A stretch of DNA of 64,000 bases from an uncultured Methanobrevibacter sp. (GTDB lineage Archaea > Methanobacteriota > Methanobacteria > Methanobacteriales > Methanobacteriaceae), in the NCBI RefSeq assembly GCF_947169325.1, contig NZ_CAMVPN010000003.1:1-64000 (forward strand), in the 5' to 3' direction. The notes beneath the pieces are model-generated. The model was not told where the DNA came from. It did not search any database and saw nothing but the letters and a program-made list of their open reading frames with translations. The translations under genes were made by a program, and so were the position numbers. Positions within the stretch are counted from its first letter, which is position 1. Each line of letters starts with the position of its first letter. This document shows positions 21,020 through 31,280 of the stretch, one piece after another.

Positions 21020-21438
21020 TAGAATATATTCAATCAGCTCTTCTTATTATTTCAGCAATCCTGATTATAATTTCAGCAATAGGACTTATTTCATTGTCAG
21101 GCAATACTAAAAACGCAGTATATGGAAGAATCCACATTGTCGGTGTTTTTGATATTGCTTGTATTATTGCTATGATTGGTCTTGGCCAATATTTGCTTGC
21201 GGGAATATACTTCATTATTGCACCGTTTACAGCACATGCAATTGCTAATGCTTATTGGAAAAAAGAAGATAGAGAAAATAATTCAGATCTGGTAACTGTT
21301 GAAGTCGAACCTGATTATGACAATCCGTTTATCCATCCTAGAGATAAGTTCGGATCTTTGGAGAGTGAAGACTCAGAAAAACTTAAGGCTGATGACAGGT
21401 TCTCAGTTGCTACATTGGAAATTGATGAGGGGGAGTAA
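21016..21438 (+). CDS. ehbC: Energy-converting hydrogenase B subunit C (MnhG-like)
   Basis: MnhG-like [11 protein letters not shown]; position in ehb operon. Confidence 0.8.
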   Translation: MIEYIQSALLIISAILIIISAIGLISLSGNTKNAVYGRIHIVGVFDIACIIAMIGLGQYLLAGIYFIIAPFTAHAIANAYWKKEDRENNSDLVTVEVEPDYDNPFIHPRDKFGSLESEDSEKLKADDRFSVATLEIDEGE

Positions 21439-21439
21439 G

Positions 21440-21673
21440 ATGTTGGAATTTGTATTAATGATTATAATTGTTGTAAGTGCGATTCTTGCTCTTATTCAAA
21501 AGGATTTATTGAAGGCTGCGATTTTGACAGGATTTACAGGTGCGGCCGTTGCCGTTTTATTCCAGGTATTGCTGGCACCTGACGTTGCCCTGACTCAAGC
21601 GATAGTCGGTGCGGCGATTGTTCCTGTATTTATTGCTTTGGCTGTTAAAAAAACCCAAAGGAGTGATGGATGA
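21440..21673 (+). CDS. ehbD: Energy-converting hydrogenase B subunit D
   Basis: DUF4040-like [24 protein letters not shown]; start moved to ATG 21440. Confidence 0.8.
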   Translation: MLEFVLMIIIVVSAILALIQKDLLKAAILTGFTGAAVAVLFQVLLAPDVALTQAIVGAAIVPVFIALAVKKTQRSDG

Positions 21674-22059
21674 TGGCACAGACTCAACTGGTGATATTGT
21701 TCACATCCGCTGCACTAATCATTATCGGATTGTATTCAGCGATTTTCATTGACAATATCATAAAGAAAATAATTGGTATCAGTTTCATTGAGGAAGGAGC
21801 CAATCTGTTCATCGTTGCCATCGGATATAAGCCTGGTGGTGTTGTTCCTATTCTAATGCCTGGAATGGACACTTCATGGTTTGCTGCAAATGCCGCATAT
21901 CCTTTGCCTTTCGGTTTGGTACTCACAAGTATCGTAATCGGCGCAAGTACATTGGCTGTGATGCTTGCTTTGGTAATGGTCCTGTACAGAAGATACGGAA
22001 CATTGTCCACCAAAGTGATGCTGGCAGACACATCAAAACAGGAGGAATACAATGAATGA
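21670..22059 (+). CDS. ehbE: Energy-converting hydrogenase B subunit E (NuoK/MnhC-like)
   Basis: NuoK-like 3 [32 protein letters not shown]. Confidence 0.85.
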   Translation: MMAQTQLVILFTSAALIIIGLYSAIFIDNIIKKIIGISFIEEGANLFIVAIGYKPGGVVPILMPGMDTSWFAANAAYPLPFGLVLTSIVIGASTLAVMLALVMVLYRRYGTLSTKVMLADTSKQEEYNE

Positions 22060-23506
22060 ACTAATTCCACTCATGGTTATAGTTCCTTTGATGGCAGGTC
22101 TGCTCATCTCAGCATTTTCAAAGTTCAACAAGGCAACTAAGATTTTCGCATTTGTCGTTGCAATCTGTCTTCCGATTATACCTTTGGCTTCCAATTATGG
22201 ACTTCATTTCTTCGGAGGTTACGAGCCGATAGTGGATAATGTGACAAGCGTGATGTTCCATCCGGCAATTACATATTCATTCACATTCCTGCAACAGATA
22301 TTCATTGCAATGATTGGTATTTTAACATTCCTAGTTGTATTTATCTATCTGACTAAATATAAGGAAATTTCAGGTCCTTACCTGTTCCTGCTATTCTTGG
22401 GTACTGCCGCCGTTACTGCAATGCTTCTTACCGATGATATCTTCCACATGTTCGTGTTCTTTGAGATATTGGCACTGGCACAGGTCGGTATTGTTGCGGC
22501 TTCATCAATCGATTACAGTTATGAAATGGCTTTAAAATACATGATTTTAGGCTCAATTGGATCACCTATCATGCTTTTGGGAATTGGATTCCTCTTGGCA
22601 ATGACAGGCAGCGTAAACGTTACAGACATTGCGGTTGCTGTTCATAACGGTTTGGTTGACATAACTTCTCCAGTATTCTTATTATCACTCGGTTTAATAT
22701 TCTTTGGTTGGCTATATGCATCAGGACTGCCACCATTCCATACTATAAAATCTGGAATTTATTCAAAAGCTGAACCTCATGGAGCAGCATTGCTTCAGTC
22801 ATTTACTGTCATTTCAATGATTTCAATCGTACTCATAATGTTTAGAATCTATTCAACATTGCCTATATTTGAAGTCCTCATAGTCTTCTTCTCTATCTTG
22901 GCTATGATATTAGGTGTTTCTCTTGCACTTACCCAAACTGACTTCAGAAGGATGATTGGATTTTTAGCAGTAGGTGAGCTAGGATTTATAGGTTTGGGTA
23001 TTGGTCTTGGAACCCAGTATGCAATAACTGCTGGTCTTTTCCAGGCACTGAACGAAATTATTATTACTGCATTATTATTCATAGGTTTCGGCGCTATTGT
23101 CAATGCAACTAATGAGGTTGACACCCGAAAGCTTGGAGGCCTTCTGGCATACCATCCGAAAGTCAGCATAATGCTTCTGATTGGAGGTTTGGCCATGGCA
23201 GGTGTTCCTCCTTTAAGTGGGTTCCAATCAAAACTGATGCTTGTTCAGGCTTCATTAAGTTGCGGTTATCCGGAAATATCAATTTTAGCAATTATGGTAA
23301 GTATAGCAACATTCGTGGTATTTGTAAAGACATACTACTCTATGTTCTTAAAACCGAAACCTACTGAACTGAAAGTGGAAAACATGGAAGTTCCAAGGGC
23401 GATGATATTTGCAATGGGAGTACTGTTAATCATTATAGTAGTGCTAGGTATATTCCCTGATGTCGTGACTGCTGGAATTTCTAACTTTGTAGGAGGGATA
23501 TTATGA
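22052..23506 (+). CDS. ehbF: Energy-converting hydrogenase B subunit F (MnhD/NuoN-like antiporter subunit)
   Basis: ~14 TM proton-conducting subunit; FFEILALAQ, GLPPFH, FQALNEIIITALLF, GVPPLSGFQSK. Confidence 0.9.
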   Translation: MNELIPLMVIVPLMAGLLISAFSKFNKATKIFAFVVAICLPIIPLASNYGLHFFGGYEPIVDNVTSVMFHPAITYSFTFLQQIFIAMIGILTFLVVFIYLTKYKEISGPYLFLLFLGTAAVTAMLLTDDIFHMFVFFEILALAQVGIVAASSIDYSYEMALKYMILGSIGSPIMLLGIGFLLAMTGSVNVTDIAVAVHNGLVDITSPVFLLSLGLIFFGWLYASGLPPFHTIKSGIYSKAEPHGAALLQSFTVISMISIVLIMFRIYSTLPIFEVLIVFFSILAMILGVSLALTQTDFRRMIGFLAVGELGFIGLGIGLGTQYAITAGLFQALNEIIITALLFIGFGAIVNATNEVDTRKLGGLLAYHPKVSIMLLIGGLAMAGVPPLSGFQSKLMLVQASLSCGYPEISILAIMVSIATFVVFVKTYYSMFLKPKPTELKVENMEVPRAMIFAMGVLLIIIVVLGIFPDVVTAGISNFVGGIL

Positions 23507-23838
23507 AACTATATGACCAGATATTTAATGTGGTAAAGCAGTTCAGGAAACTGTTTTCACCAGGTCCGGTAACCAATGCAGACGTTTCCGGAAGCATTAC
23601 GGCTGAAATATTTCTAATAGTTTCATTGATATTGTCTGCAATACTGCTAAGGCACGTCAATGTTTTGCTTGCGGGATTGGTTACACTCATCTTGGCAATC
23701 GTATTGATTTCAAATATTCCTCTTATTCCAAAGTTCAAAATCGAACAAGAGGATTCATTGGAAAAAATGATATTTTATGCTGTGGTAACACTCAGCATCA
23801 TTGTGGTATTCTTATACTGGGGTGGTAATCTTGTCTAG
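23503..23838 (+). CDS. ehbG: Energy-converting hydrogenase B subunit G
   Basis: Small membrane protein in ehb order. Confidence 0.8.
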   Translation: MKLYDQIFNVVKQFRKLFSPGPVTNADVSGSITAEIFLIVSLILSAILLRHVNVLLAGLVTLILAIVLISNIPLIPKFKIEQEDSLEKMIFYAVVTLSIIVVFLYWGGNLV

Positions 23839-24112
23839 CAAAGCTACAGTTCGCAATCTTATTGCAGCGGTATTGACTGCAGTGTTTTCAGTCACTTTAA
23901 TTGATGCAATATTCCATTTGCATGATATGATCAATCCTGGTGTAAGCTATATCTATAACGCTTTGGGAACTCAAATAGCGCCGAACATGGTAACTGTGGT
24001 CATTTTCGACTTCAGGGCATATGATACATTAGGCGAATCAATCATATTGTTGACTGCAGGTATTGTGGTTTTACTCATATTCGGAAGAGGATTACTGGGG
24101 GATAAACAATGA
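23831..24112 (+). CDS. ehbH: Energy-converting hydrogenase B subunit H
   Basis: NMVTVVIFDFRAYDTLGES (MbhE/MnhA-C-term-like); start moved to TTG 23831 after GGTGGT. Confidence 0.8.
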   Translation: MSSKATVRNLIAAVLTAVFSVTLIDAIFHLHDMINPGVSYIYNALGTQIAPNMVTVVIFDFRAYDTLGESIILLTAGIVVLLIFGRGLLGDKQ

Positions 24113-24585
24113 GTCAGGGTAGTATGATTTTAAAACTTATATCCTTGCCGATTTCAATCATTTTAATCTGTTTGGGTATAATGACTATTCTTGGAGGCCA
24201 TATCACTCCGGGTGGAGGTTTCCAGGGTGGTGCAATGATTGCTAGTGGAATTATATTATCTATCCTTGTTTATGGTTTAGGTAATTCTCCATTGGAATTG
24301 TCTCACGCTTATATTGAAGTGTTCGAATCAATCGGAGCATTAGGATTTATAATATTCGGATTAATAGGTTTGTTTGTAGGAGGATTTTTCCTCTACAATA
24401 TGGGAACAGACTTGTTGAATGTTGTTCCCGCTACAATTCAGACAGTTTTCCACTATCCTGATGTCACCAATGCAGGTATTATTCCATACCTCAATATATT
24501 TGTAGGACTGAAAGTATTTGTAGGACTGTCCTCAATTGTAATAGCATTTGCAGGATTTAAGAAATTTGTTGGGGAGGGTGAATGA
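24109..24585 (+). CDS. ehbI: Energy-converting hydrogenase B subunit I (MnhB-like)
   Basis: GHITPGGGFQGGAMIASG MnhB motif. Confidence 0.87.
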   Translation: MSQGSMILKLISLPISIILICLGIMTILGGHITPGGGFQGGAMIASGIILSILVYGLGNSPLELSHAYIEVFESIGALGFIIFGLIGLFVGGFFLYNMGTDLLNVVPATIQTVFHYPDVTNAGIIPYLNIFVGLKVFVGLSSIVIAFAGFKKFVGEGE

Positions 24586-24833
24586 TGATATCCTTAGGAC
24601 CAATCATTTTCGGTTTAATATTGGGTTTGATTATTGGATCTCAAATCAAGCTAGATGTCAGTGATGCCAAATTCACTCTGGCCTCATTTGTGATGATATT
24701 AATAGCAGGAATTATTGCAGCATGGCAATTGGGTAATTTCCCATTCTATACAGATTTGCCGATTTCAACTGCATTTTTATCTGCTTTAATAGGAATTTTT
24801 GTAGGCAAACTACTATTTGCAAGGAGTAAATAA
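24582..24833 (+). CDS. ehbJ: Energy-converting hydrogenase B subunit J
   Basis: Small membrane protein in ehb order. Confidence 0.8.
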   Translation: MMISLGPIIFGLILGLIIGSQIKLDVSDAKFTLASFVMILIAGIIAAWQLGNFPFYTDLPISTAFLSALIGIFVGKLLFARSK

Positions 24834-24845
24834 GGAGTTTTTATC

Positions 24846-26258
24846 ATGTTTTTATCAACTAATACTTGTGACGGAAAAAGGGATTGCATAAAACAGTGTC
24901 CTACAAAAGCCATAAAACTTATCAACGGCAAGGCATTCAGCTGTCTTACCTGTGGAATATGTTATCAAAACTGTCCTAATGCAGCCATATTTGAAAACAG
25001 CTATGGAGGTTATGTTGTAGACAGAGCCAAATGTAACGGCTGTGGAATGTGCATGTACAACTGCCCTACAAACAACATTAGCATTGAGGATGGAATTGTT
25101 TACGGTATATGTTCACGCTGCGGTGTTTGTGTTGAAGCGTGCTCAAGCCATTCCCGTGTGGACGGCTACGAGCTTGAAAAGTCAAAGCAGCTCACATTAA
25201 TCGAGTCATTGAAAATATTGAATCCTCCATTGGATAATGTTCGACACAAAACATCAGACAAATGCAATGAGGTAACAAGGAGTTACTTCGGAACCGACAC
25301 GGAAAAATGTATTTTGTGCGGCAGATGCGAAGAATATTGTCCAACCGGAGCAATTCATGTCAAAATTGACCGTGATGATGGAATTTGTAGGGAGTGCAGG
25401 ATATGCAGCGATGTCTGTCCAAATGAATCAATGAACAAGCATCAGCTGGTTAACAAATCAACCTGTACGCTTTGTCTGAACTGTATGAAGGCATGCCCTA
25501 ATAATGCAATTTCCGTTGATGATTTTGAAATCATTGTTAATAAGATTAATCAAAAACCCGCTGGAAAAATCATATCCTGTCTTAACTGCGGATTATGTGC
25601 TGATTTATGTGAGAACGAATCTCTCAAGAACGTTGACGGCAAACTGAGATATGATCCAACAGCAGACACAGAAAACACTACTCACAAGAAAGCCATTGAT
25701 TCATGTCCAGTTCATACATTAACCGAAGATGATGAAATGTTCATCTATGATGAGTTTGACGATAAGGAACTGCCGACATTGTCAGGATTTTGTGTATCAT
25801 GTGGAAAATGTTTCCAGGTCTGTGATGAAGTTGGAGCCCGTCAGCTCATGACAGCAAGCTGGGACGGCAGCGTTTCAGATGACTGCATTTCATGTGGAAT
25901 ATGTTCGGAAGTATGTCAGGAAGATGCGATTACATTATACAGGGGAACAATAGCAGTTGACCTTGACAAATGCATATTATGCGAAAACTGTGCGGTTCAC
26001 TGTCCTGTTGATGCGATTCCTAAATCCACAACATATAAAAATGAAATTGTTGGTGGATTCAACTTCATCGAACAGGAATTATGTATGCATTGCGGATTAT
26101 GCCATAAGACATGTCCATATGAAGCAATTGATGAGATTGACGGTAACTTCGTTGTAAATGATGAAAAATGTACCTATTGTGGAGCATGTAAAAATGCATG
26201 TCCTGCAAGGGCATTCCTATTCGAGAGAAATTTTAAAGATTCAATAGAGGGTATTTAA
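24846..26258 (+). CDS. ehbK: Energy-converting hydrogenase B polyferredoxin subunit K
   Basis: Twelve canonical CxxCxxCxxxC motifs counted by eye plus one degenerate N-terminal motif. Confidence 0.92.
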   Translation: MFLSTNTCDGKRDCIKQCPTKAIKLINGKAFSCLTCGICYQNCPNAAIFENSYGGYVVDRAKCNGCGMCMYNCPTNNISIEDGIVYGICSRCGVCVEACSSHSRVDGYELEKSKQLTLIESLKILNPPLDNVRHKTSDKCNEVTRSYFGTDTEKCILCGRCEEYCPTGAIHVKIDRDDGICRECRICSDVCPNESMNKHQLVNKSTCTLCLNCMKACPNNAISVDDFEIIVNKINQKPAGKIISCLNCGLCADLCENESLKNVDGKLRYDPTADTENTTHKKAIDSCPVHTLTEDDEMFIYDEFDDKELPTLSGFCVSCGKCFQVCDEVGARQLMTASWDGSVSDDCISCGICSEVCQEDAITLYRGTIAVDLDKCILCENCAVHCPVDAIPKSTTYKNEIVGGFNFIEQELCMHCGLCHKTCPYEAIDEIDGNFVVNDEKCTYCGACKNACPARAFLFERNFKDSIEGI

Positions 26259-26750
26259 ATGAGGAGTATGCTTAGAGTAGCTTTGGAAGGAGCTTTTACT
26301 AACTTTAAAAGAATCTTTTTTGCAGCAGACAGAGTTACAGACATGGAGCTTAGAAGACAGATTTCAACCCTTTCTGTAGAAGTTGATGACAGGGTTGATG
26401 AAAAGGCGTGCATAGGATGTGCAGGCTGCGCCAATGTCTGTCCGACAGGTGCAATTGAGATGAAGCAATTGGCAAGTCCTGTTAAAATCGCTGAAGGATG
26501 GACTAAGACTGAAGTACCTGAAATTAATCTTGAAAAATGTGTTGTATGTTATTATTGTCATGACTTCTGTCCAATATATACATTTTATGGTCAAAAGGGA
26601 ACAGTTCATCCAAGCTGTGTCGGTGACCAGGAAGTTAATGTGGAGGAATTCATTGAACAGCCATTTAAAATTTCAGAAGACAAGCTTAAGTTTATTGCAC
26701 AGTACTTGTCAGATACAACAATACTGAAAAATAAGGAGGAAGGTGATTAG
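26259..26750 (+). CDS. ehbL: Energy-converting hydrogenase B ferredoxin subunit L
   Basis: CIGCAGCANVCPTGA and CVVCYYCHDFCP. Confidence 0.9.
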   Translation: MRSMLRVALEGAFTNFKRIFFAADRVTDMELRRQISTLSVEVDDRVDEKACIGCAGCANVCPTGAIEMKQLASPVKIAEGWTKTEVPEINLEKCVVCYYCHDFCPIYTFYGQKGTVHPSCVGDQEVNVEEFIEQPFKISEDKLKFIAQYLSDTTILKNKEEGD

Positions 26751-27197
26751 ATGGGTATTAAATCATTTTCAAGAGCAAGAGCAATACACGTCATGCTGGT
26801 ATATACAGGCGGATGCAATGGATGCGATATTGAAATTGTAAATTCAATATTATCACCAAGATTTGACGCTGAACAATATAACGTGTTCTTGACATGGAAT
26901 CCTCGTGAAGCGGATGTGCTGGTTGTCACAGGACCGGTTACACACCTGAACAGGAAACCTCTGGAAGCCATTTATGAGGCCATTCCTAATCCTAAATTAG
27001 TTGTAGCTGCAGGAAGCTGTGCATTGATGGGTGGAGTATACAAAAACTGTCATGGTGATATTCCATCAGAAGAAATTGAAGGACCAGTTGAAAATATTAT
27101 ACCAGTGAATGCAAAGATTCCGGGATGTGCCGTAAGGCCTCAGGATGTCCTGGCAGGAGTTGTATCACTGTTACCTATATTATTGGATGCGGATTAA
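26751..27197 (+). CDS. ehbM: Energy-converting hydrogenase B small subunit M (NuoB-like)
   Basis: [30 protein letters not shown]. Confidence 0.93.
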   Translation: MGIKSFSRARAIHVMLVYTGGCNGCDIEIVNSILSPRFDAEQYNVFLTWNPREADVLVVTGPVTHLNRKPLEAIYEAIPNPKLVVAAGSCALMGGVYKNCHGDIPSEEIEGPVENIIPVNAKIPGCAVRPQDVLAGVVSLLPILLDAD

Positions 27198-27210
27198 AGA
27201 GGGGAATTAA

Positions 27211-28338
27211 ATGGATGAAAAAGTACCAAGAAGCAATATTATAGAAACTGAAATTCCAATGGGTACAGTTCACCCTGCTGCATTGGAACCATATAGGGTA
27301 AGATTTTTCGTTGAAGATGAAATAGTTCAGGAAGCGGAAATTACCATTGGTGTAAACCACCGTGGAATCGAAAGGATCATGGAAGGCCTTCCTGTTGAAA
27401 AGGCAAATTCCCTCACAGAAAAAATCTGTGGAATATGTTCCAATTCACATATATGGAATTCCTGCAGAACCGCAGAAATTGGACTAGGCATCGAAATTCC
27501 TGAAAGAGCCACCTACATTCGTGTCATAATGGGCGAACTTGAACGTTTGCATTCACACTTCTTATATCTGGCGCATGGCTGTGAAGTGTTGTCTCACGAG
27601 ACATTTTCAATGAGGGTATTCTATTTAAGAGAAATCGTCATGGAACTGCTTGCAATGATTGGAGGTAACAGGGTTCAATACGGCTGTTCAGTTTTAGGCG
27701 GAGTAAGGCCAAGATGTGACGTTGATGAAGCAAAGCTTTTAAGGCTAAAAAATGACATGGATGCAGTAGAGGAAGGCCTTACAGGTTTTGTGGAAAGGTT
27801 CCTTGCAGATTCTGTTGTACAGTCAAGGATTACAGGAATCGGTGTCCTGCCGCAAAAGCAGGCAATTGAGCTGGCCGTAACCGGACCGACTCTCAGGGCT
27901 ACTGGTGTTGCAAGGGATTTGAGAACAACAATGTTTGAATACGATAACTTTGATTTCAATGTCATAACCCAGCCGGATGGCGATGTAAGGTCAAACCTTG
28001 TAATGAGGGCTTTAGAATCATTCGAGTCTATCAAAATCATTCGTCAGGCAATTGCCAATATTCCTGAAGGAAAAGTGGTCAACAGGGATTGGGAAATGTT
28101 TGACACTGACATGAATGAGAGTTATATTGAAGTTCCAAGAGGAACTCTTTATCATTCATATGCACTGGAAAGCGGAAGAGTAAGGCACTGTATTATAAGA
28201 ACTCCTTCAATGGCAAACATTGGAGCAATGCAATATGCATGTATTGGAGATCAAATTACTGATGCCCAATTATGTATTGTACAATGTGACCCATGTTTTA
28301 CATGTACAGACAGAGCAATAGAGATAATCAGGAGATAG
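27211..28338 (+). CDS. ehbN: Energy-converting hydrogenase B large subunit N (NuoD-like [NiFe])
   Basis: N-terminal [10 protein letters not shown] and C-terminal [10 protein letters not shown] NiFe ligands. Confidence 0.94.
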   Translation: MDEKVPRSNIIETEIPMGTVHPAALEPYRVRFFVEDEIVQEAEITIGVNHRGIERIMEGLPVEKANSLTEKICGICSNSHIWNSCRTAEIGLGIEIPERATYIRVIMGELERLHSHFLYLAHGCEVLSHETFSMRVFYLREIVMELLAMIGGNRVQYGCSVLGGVRPRCDVDEAKLLRLKNDMDAVEEGLTGFVERFLADSVVQSRITGIGVLPQKQAIELAVTGPTLRATGVARDLRTTMFEYDNFDFNVITQPDGDVRSNLVMRALESFESIKIIRQAIANIPEGKVVNRDWEMFDTDMNESYIEVPRGTLYHSYALESGRVRHCIIRTPSMANIGAMQYACIGDQITDAQLCIVQCDPCFTCTDRAIEIIRR

Positions 28339-28341
28339 AAA

Positions 28342-29340
28342 ATGTTTGGAAATACATTAATTAATGCAATTCTTGTAGGCGCAATAACAGTGATTTTCTG
28401 TTTTTTAATTTCAACATTACTGCCAGGTATCGAAAGAAAATATATACATGCAAGAATTCAGCAAAGGATTGGGCCAGTTGTGATTGCTCCTGGAATCATG
28501 GCTCCAATAAAATTCATGTTTAAGGAAAATGTTAAGGTAGAATCTCCTGTTCCGGGATTATATAAGGCATTGCCGATAATATGTTTCATTGCAGTTACAT
28601 GTTTATTAATAGCTTTAACTCCTCAGGCTTTTGCAATTCCTGCTCTTTCAAGCCTTGTGGCTATTGTAGGATTTTTGAAAGTTGAAGAGATATGTTATGT
28701 ATTGATGGGAGCTTTATCCAAATCAGTAATGTCAGTTAGAATGCCGTTTCCGGATCAAATCAAAGGGGCCGCTCACAATAATGCGGTCAGGTCATTTGTT
28801 GAGGACATAAGTTCTAGAAGATCATTGAGAATGATTACTTACGGGTCATTTCCATTATATTTGGCATTGTTTGCACCTGTAACTCAGGCAAGAAGCATTT
28901 TCCTATCAGATATAGTTGCATTTCAACAGCTTAATGGGCCGTTCCTGTTTACAGTGTCCGGAGCCATTGCTGCGATTGTATTCTTCATAGGTTACATGAT
29001 TATATTAAATGAATATCCGTTCTCAATCATTAAGGCAAAATGTGATGTTATTGAAGGACCATACATGGAGTATGCTTCAAAATACAGGGCCATTGTGTAT
29101 TTGACAAGAGGATTTTTCATGATGGTGCTTGGCGTGCTGTTTTCAGTTTTATTTCTGGGTATTCCGCCAGTAATTACATCCTGGAGCATTTTGATTAACA
29201 TTATAGTAGCATTGATATTCGTATTTATGATGGGAATCTTCTCAGCATTTAGTCCGGTATTTACAAACAGGCAGCTGTTGCCGACAATACTTGGAACAAC
29301 CCTGCTTGGAGTATTAGCCATCGTGCTTGGATTATTATGA
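28342..29340 (+). CDS. ehbO: Energy-converting hydrogenase B membrane subunit O (NuoH-like)
   Basis: RIQQRIGPV and [22 protein letters not shown]; NuoH-like topology. Confidence 0.92.
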   Translation: MFGNTLINAILVGAITVIFCFLISTLLPGIERKYIHARIQQRIGPVVIAPGIMAPIKFMFKENVKVESPVPGLYKALPIICFIAVTCLLIALTPQAFAIPALSSLVAIVGFLKVEEICYVLMGALSKSVMSVRMPFPDQIKGAAHNNAVRSFVEDISSRRSLRMITYGSFPLYLALFAPVTQARSIFLSDIVAFQQLNGPFLFTVSGAIAAIVFFIGYMIILNEYPFSIIKAKCDVIEGPYMEYASKYRAIVYLTRGFFMMVLGVLFSVLFLGIPPVITSWSILINIIVALIFVFMMGIFSAFSPVFTNRQLLPTILGTTLLGVLAIVLGLL

Positions 29341-29350
29341 GGTGATTTAT

Positions 29351-29605
29351 TTGAAATTTGTTATGAGGCCATATCACATGGTAAGTCTTGGAGGATACAT
29401 TGTTGAATGGGATTTTCCTTACAGAAATCTCATAGTCGTAAATAAAACCTCTGAACCGATTAAAATAGAAATCCCAGTGTTTCATGAAGAATGGATTGAA
29501 GAACATAGGGATTTGGGTCTTGAAGTTATTCCTGTAACTAAAGATGACAATTATTTGAGCATGTGGAAAAGGGCACATGCGGAACTAGACAAAATCAGGC
29601 CATAA
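29351..29605 (+). CDS. ehbP: Energy-converting hydrogenase B subunit P
   Basis: Conserved small soluble protein in ehb order; TTG start at 29351. Confidence 0.8.
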   Translation: MKFVMRPYHMVSLGGYIVEWDFPYRNLIVVNKTSEPIKIEIPVFHEEWIEEHRDLGLEVIPVTKDDNYLSMWKRAHAELDKIRP

Positions 29606-29607
29606 AA

Positions 29608-30267
29608 ATGAAGGATTATACATTAACAATTAAATCTGATGAGAAAAAAGGAGTATTGGATGACATTACCGATGTCATCACCGCTCACGGTGCTAACATT
29701 AGCTATGTCCATCTTTTCGTTGAAAAGAACAACATGGGTTCCATTAATCTGGAGCTTGAACATGTGGAAGACATTGACGATTTGATTGACGATTTGAATA
29801 ACATTGAAGAAATCAAATCCGTTGAGCTTCATGGTTCTCAATTGGATATTTATGGTAAGCGTATAATCATTGTAGGTGGCGGAGCACAGGTGTCACAGGT
29901 TGCTATGGGTGCAATAACCGAAGCCGACAGACACAACATCCGTGGAGAACGTATCAGTATTGATACTATTCCTTTGGTTGGCGAAAAGGCCTTGGCGGAA
30001 GCCATTGAAGCCATTTCAAGGCTCCCTCGTGTAAGTGCTTTGGTTCTTGCAGGTTCACTTATGGGTGGTGAGATTACCGAAGCCGTTCGCAAGGTCAAAG
30101 ATGAAAGTAATCTCATCGTAATTTGTCTCAACATGCCTGGAAGCGTAACCAAGTATGCTGATTTGATAATTACAGACCCAATCCAGGCTGGAGTTTTGGC
30201 GGTGATGTCTATTGCCGATACTGCCGTTTTTGATATTAAAAGGCTTGGTGACAATATCAAGTTTTAA
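29608..30267 (+). CDS. ehbQ: EhbQ-like ACT-domain protein (DUF5612)
   Basis: N-terminal ACT domain ([32 protein letters not shown]); last gene of the ehb cluster; start moved to ATG 29608. Confidence 0.8.
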   Translation: MKDYTLTIKSDEKKGVLDDITDVITAHGANISYVHLFVEKNNMGSINLELEHVEDIDDLIDDLNNIEEIKSVELHGSQLDIYGKRIIIVGGGAQVSQVAMGAITEADRHNIRGERISIDTIPLVGEKALAEAIEAISRLPRVSALVLAGSLMGGEITEAVRKVKDESNLIVICLNMPGSVTKYADLIITDPIQAGVLAVMSIADTAVFDIKRLGDNIKF

Positions 30268-30310
30268 ATTCACGTTTATGGACATATAGTTTGGAGTTAT
30301 TTAACTTCAA

Positions 30311-30345
30311 GAGTGAATAAGGATTGATTTAATCCTTATTTACTC
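30311..30345. terminator. Bidirectional hairpin between ehbQ and cas4-like gene
   Basis: AATAAGGATT-GATTT-AATCCTTATT with flanking GAGT/ACTC pairing, between convergent genes. Confidence 0.65.
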
Positions 30346-30350
30346 AAATC

Positions 30351-31145
30351 TTATTCTTTAAAGCAAATATCTTTGTATTCACAAAGTTCACATTTTCTAG
30401 GATTTTTTCTTACTTTTGGAAGTTTTTTATTGTCAGTGATTTCTTTAACTTCCCTCATCACGTCAAACAATCCTTTTCTGATATTGACGTCCATTACAAC
30501 AGGTCGTCTGTCGCCGATTTTTTCATAGTCGATGAAACCGACAAATACTTCCGTTTCAAATTCCTCTTCGAGAAGTATTGCATAGGCCACAAGTTCTATT
30601 GCATCCTGGTCCCAGACGCCTTTTACCGGAGGATTTGAGCTTTTGATGGCAACAGGATAGTATTTCCCGTCGGCTATTTCGACCTTGTCACACATTCCTA
30701 TCAGTTCAAGCTGAGGGTCTTTCAGGAGGTAGGAGTACATGCAGTTTGGAAAGAACATGTCGATTATTTCAAAGGCGTTTTTGTCAAGTATTGTCATTGC
30801 CTGTTTGATTTTCAATGCTTTAATCTTGATGTTGAAGTATGTGTCATCAATGATTTGATTGATTTGGGATGCTTCAAGGCCCAGATCCATTGACTTGATT
30901 GCATTGGCACTGCTTTCGATATATGAGTCAATTGTCTGTGAGAGAATCTGCTCTATTTGGACAAGTGTCATGTCCTTTTTGATCTTTCGCATATTTTTCT
31001 GGATTAAATCGCTCACGTCAATCTTAAGTTTTTTAAGCTCGATTGCAAGTTGAAAATCATTGTTTTCGCTCATGTCCACATGGGTTTGGATGTATAGCTT
31101 CATAGGACAGTACATATGTGTTTTTATTGAAGAAACGTTTATCAT
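30351..31145 (-). CDS. Cas4/Dna2-like PD-(D/E)XK Fe-S nuclease (stand-alone)
   Basis: N-terminal MINVSSIKTHMYCPMKLY, LIGMCDKVEI, PVAIKSS, C-terminal CELCEYKDICF cysteine cluster. Confidence 0.82.
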   Translation of the reverse strand: MINVSSIKTHMYCPMKLYIQTHVDMSENNDFQLAIELKKLKIDVSDLIQKNMRKIKKDMTLVQIEQILSQTIDSYIESSANAIKSMDLGLEASQINQIIDDTYFNIKIKALKIKQAMTILDKNAFEIIDMFFPNCMYSYLLKDPQLELIGMCDKVEIADGKYYPVAIKSSNPPVKGVWDQDAIELVAYAILLEEEFETEVFVGFIDYEKIGDRRPVVMDVNIRKGLFDVMREVKEITDNKKLPKVRKNPRKCELCEYKDICFKE

Positions 31146-31240
31146 TTTATAACCTCTTAAATTGTGTAATATTACTTAGTACTTGGTAATATAAATAATT
31201 AGAAGTTATAAATGCCGTAAATTTCTTAAAATAAAATAAA

Positions 31241-31271
31241 AAAAGCAAATAGCTAACAATTTAGCTATTTG
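31241..31271 (-). terminator. Hairpin + T-run terminator of sodium-dependent transporter
   Basis: Minus strand CAAATAGCTAA-ATTG-TTAGCTATTTG followed by CTTTTTTTATTTTATTTT. Confidence 0.75.
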
Positions 31272-31280
31272 AAGTCAATT

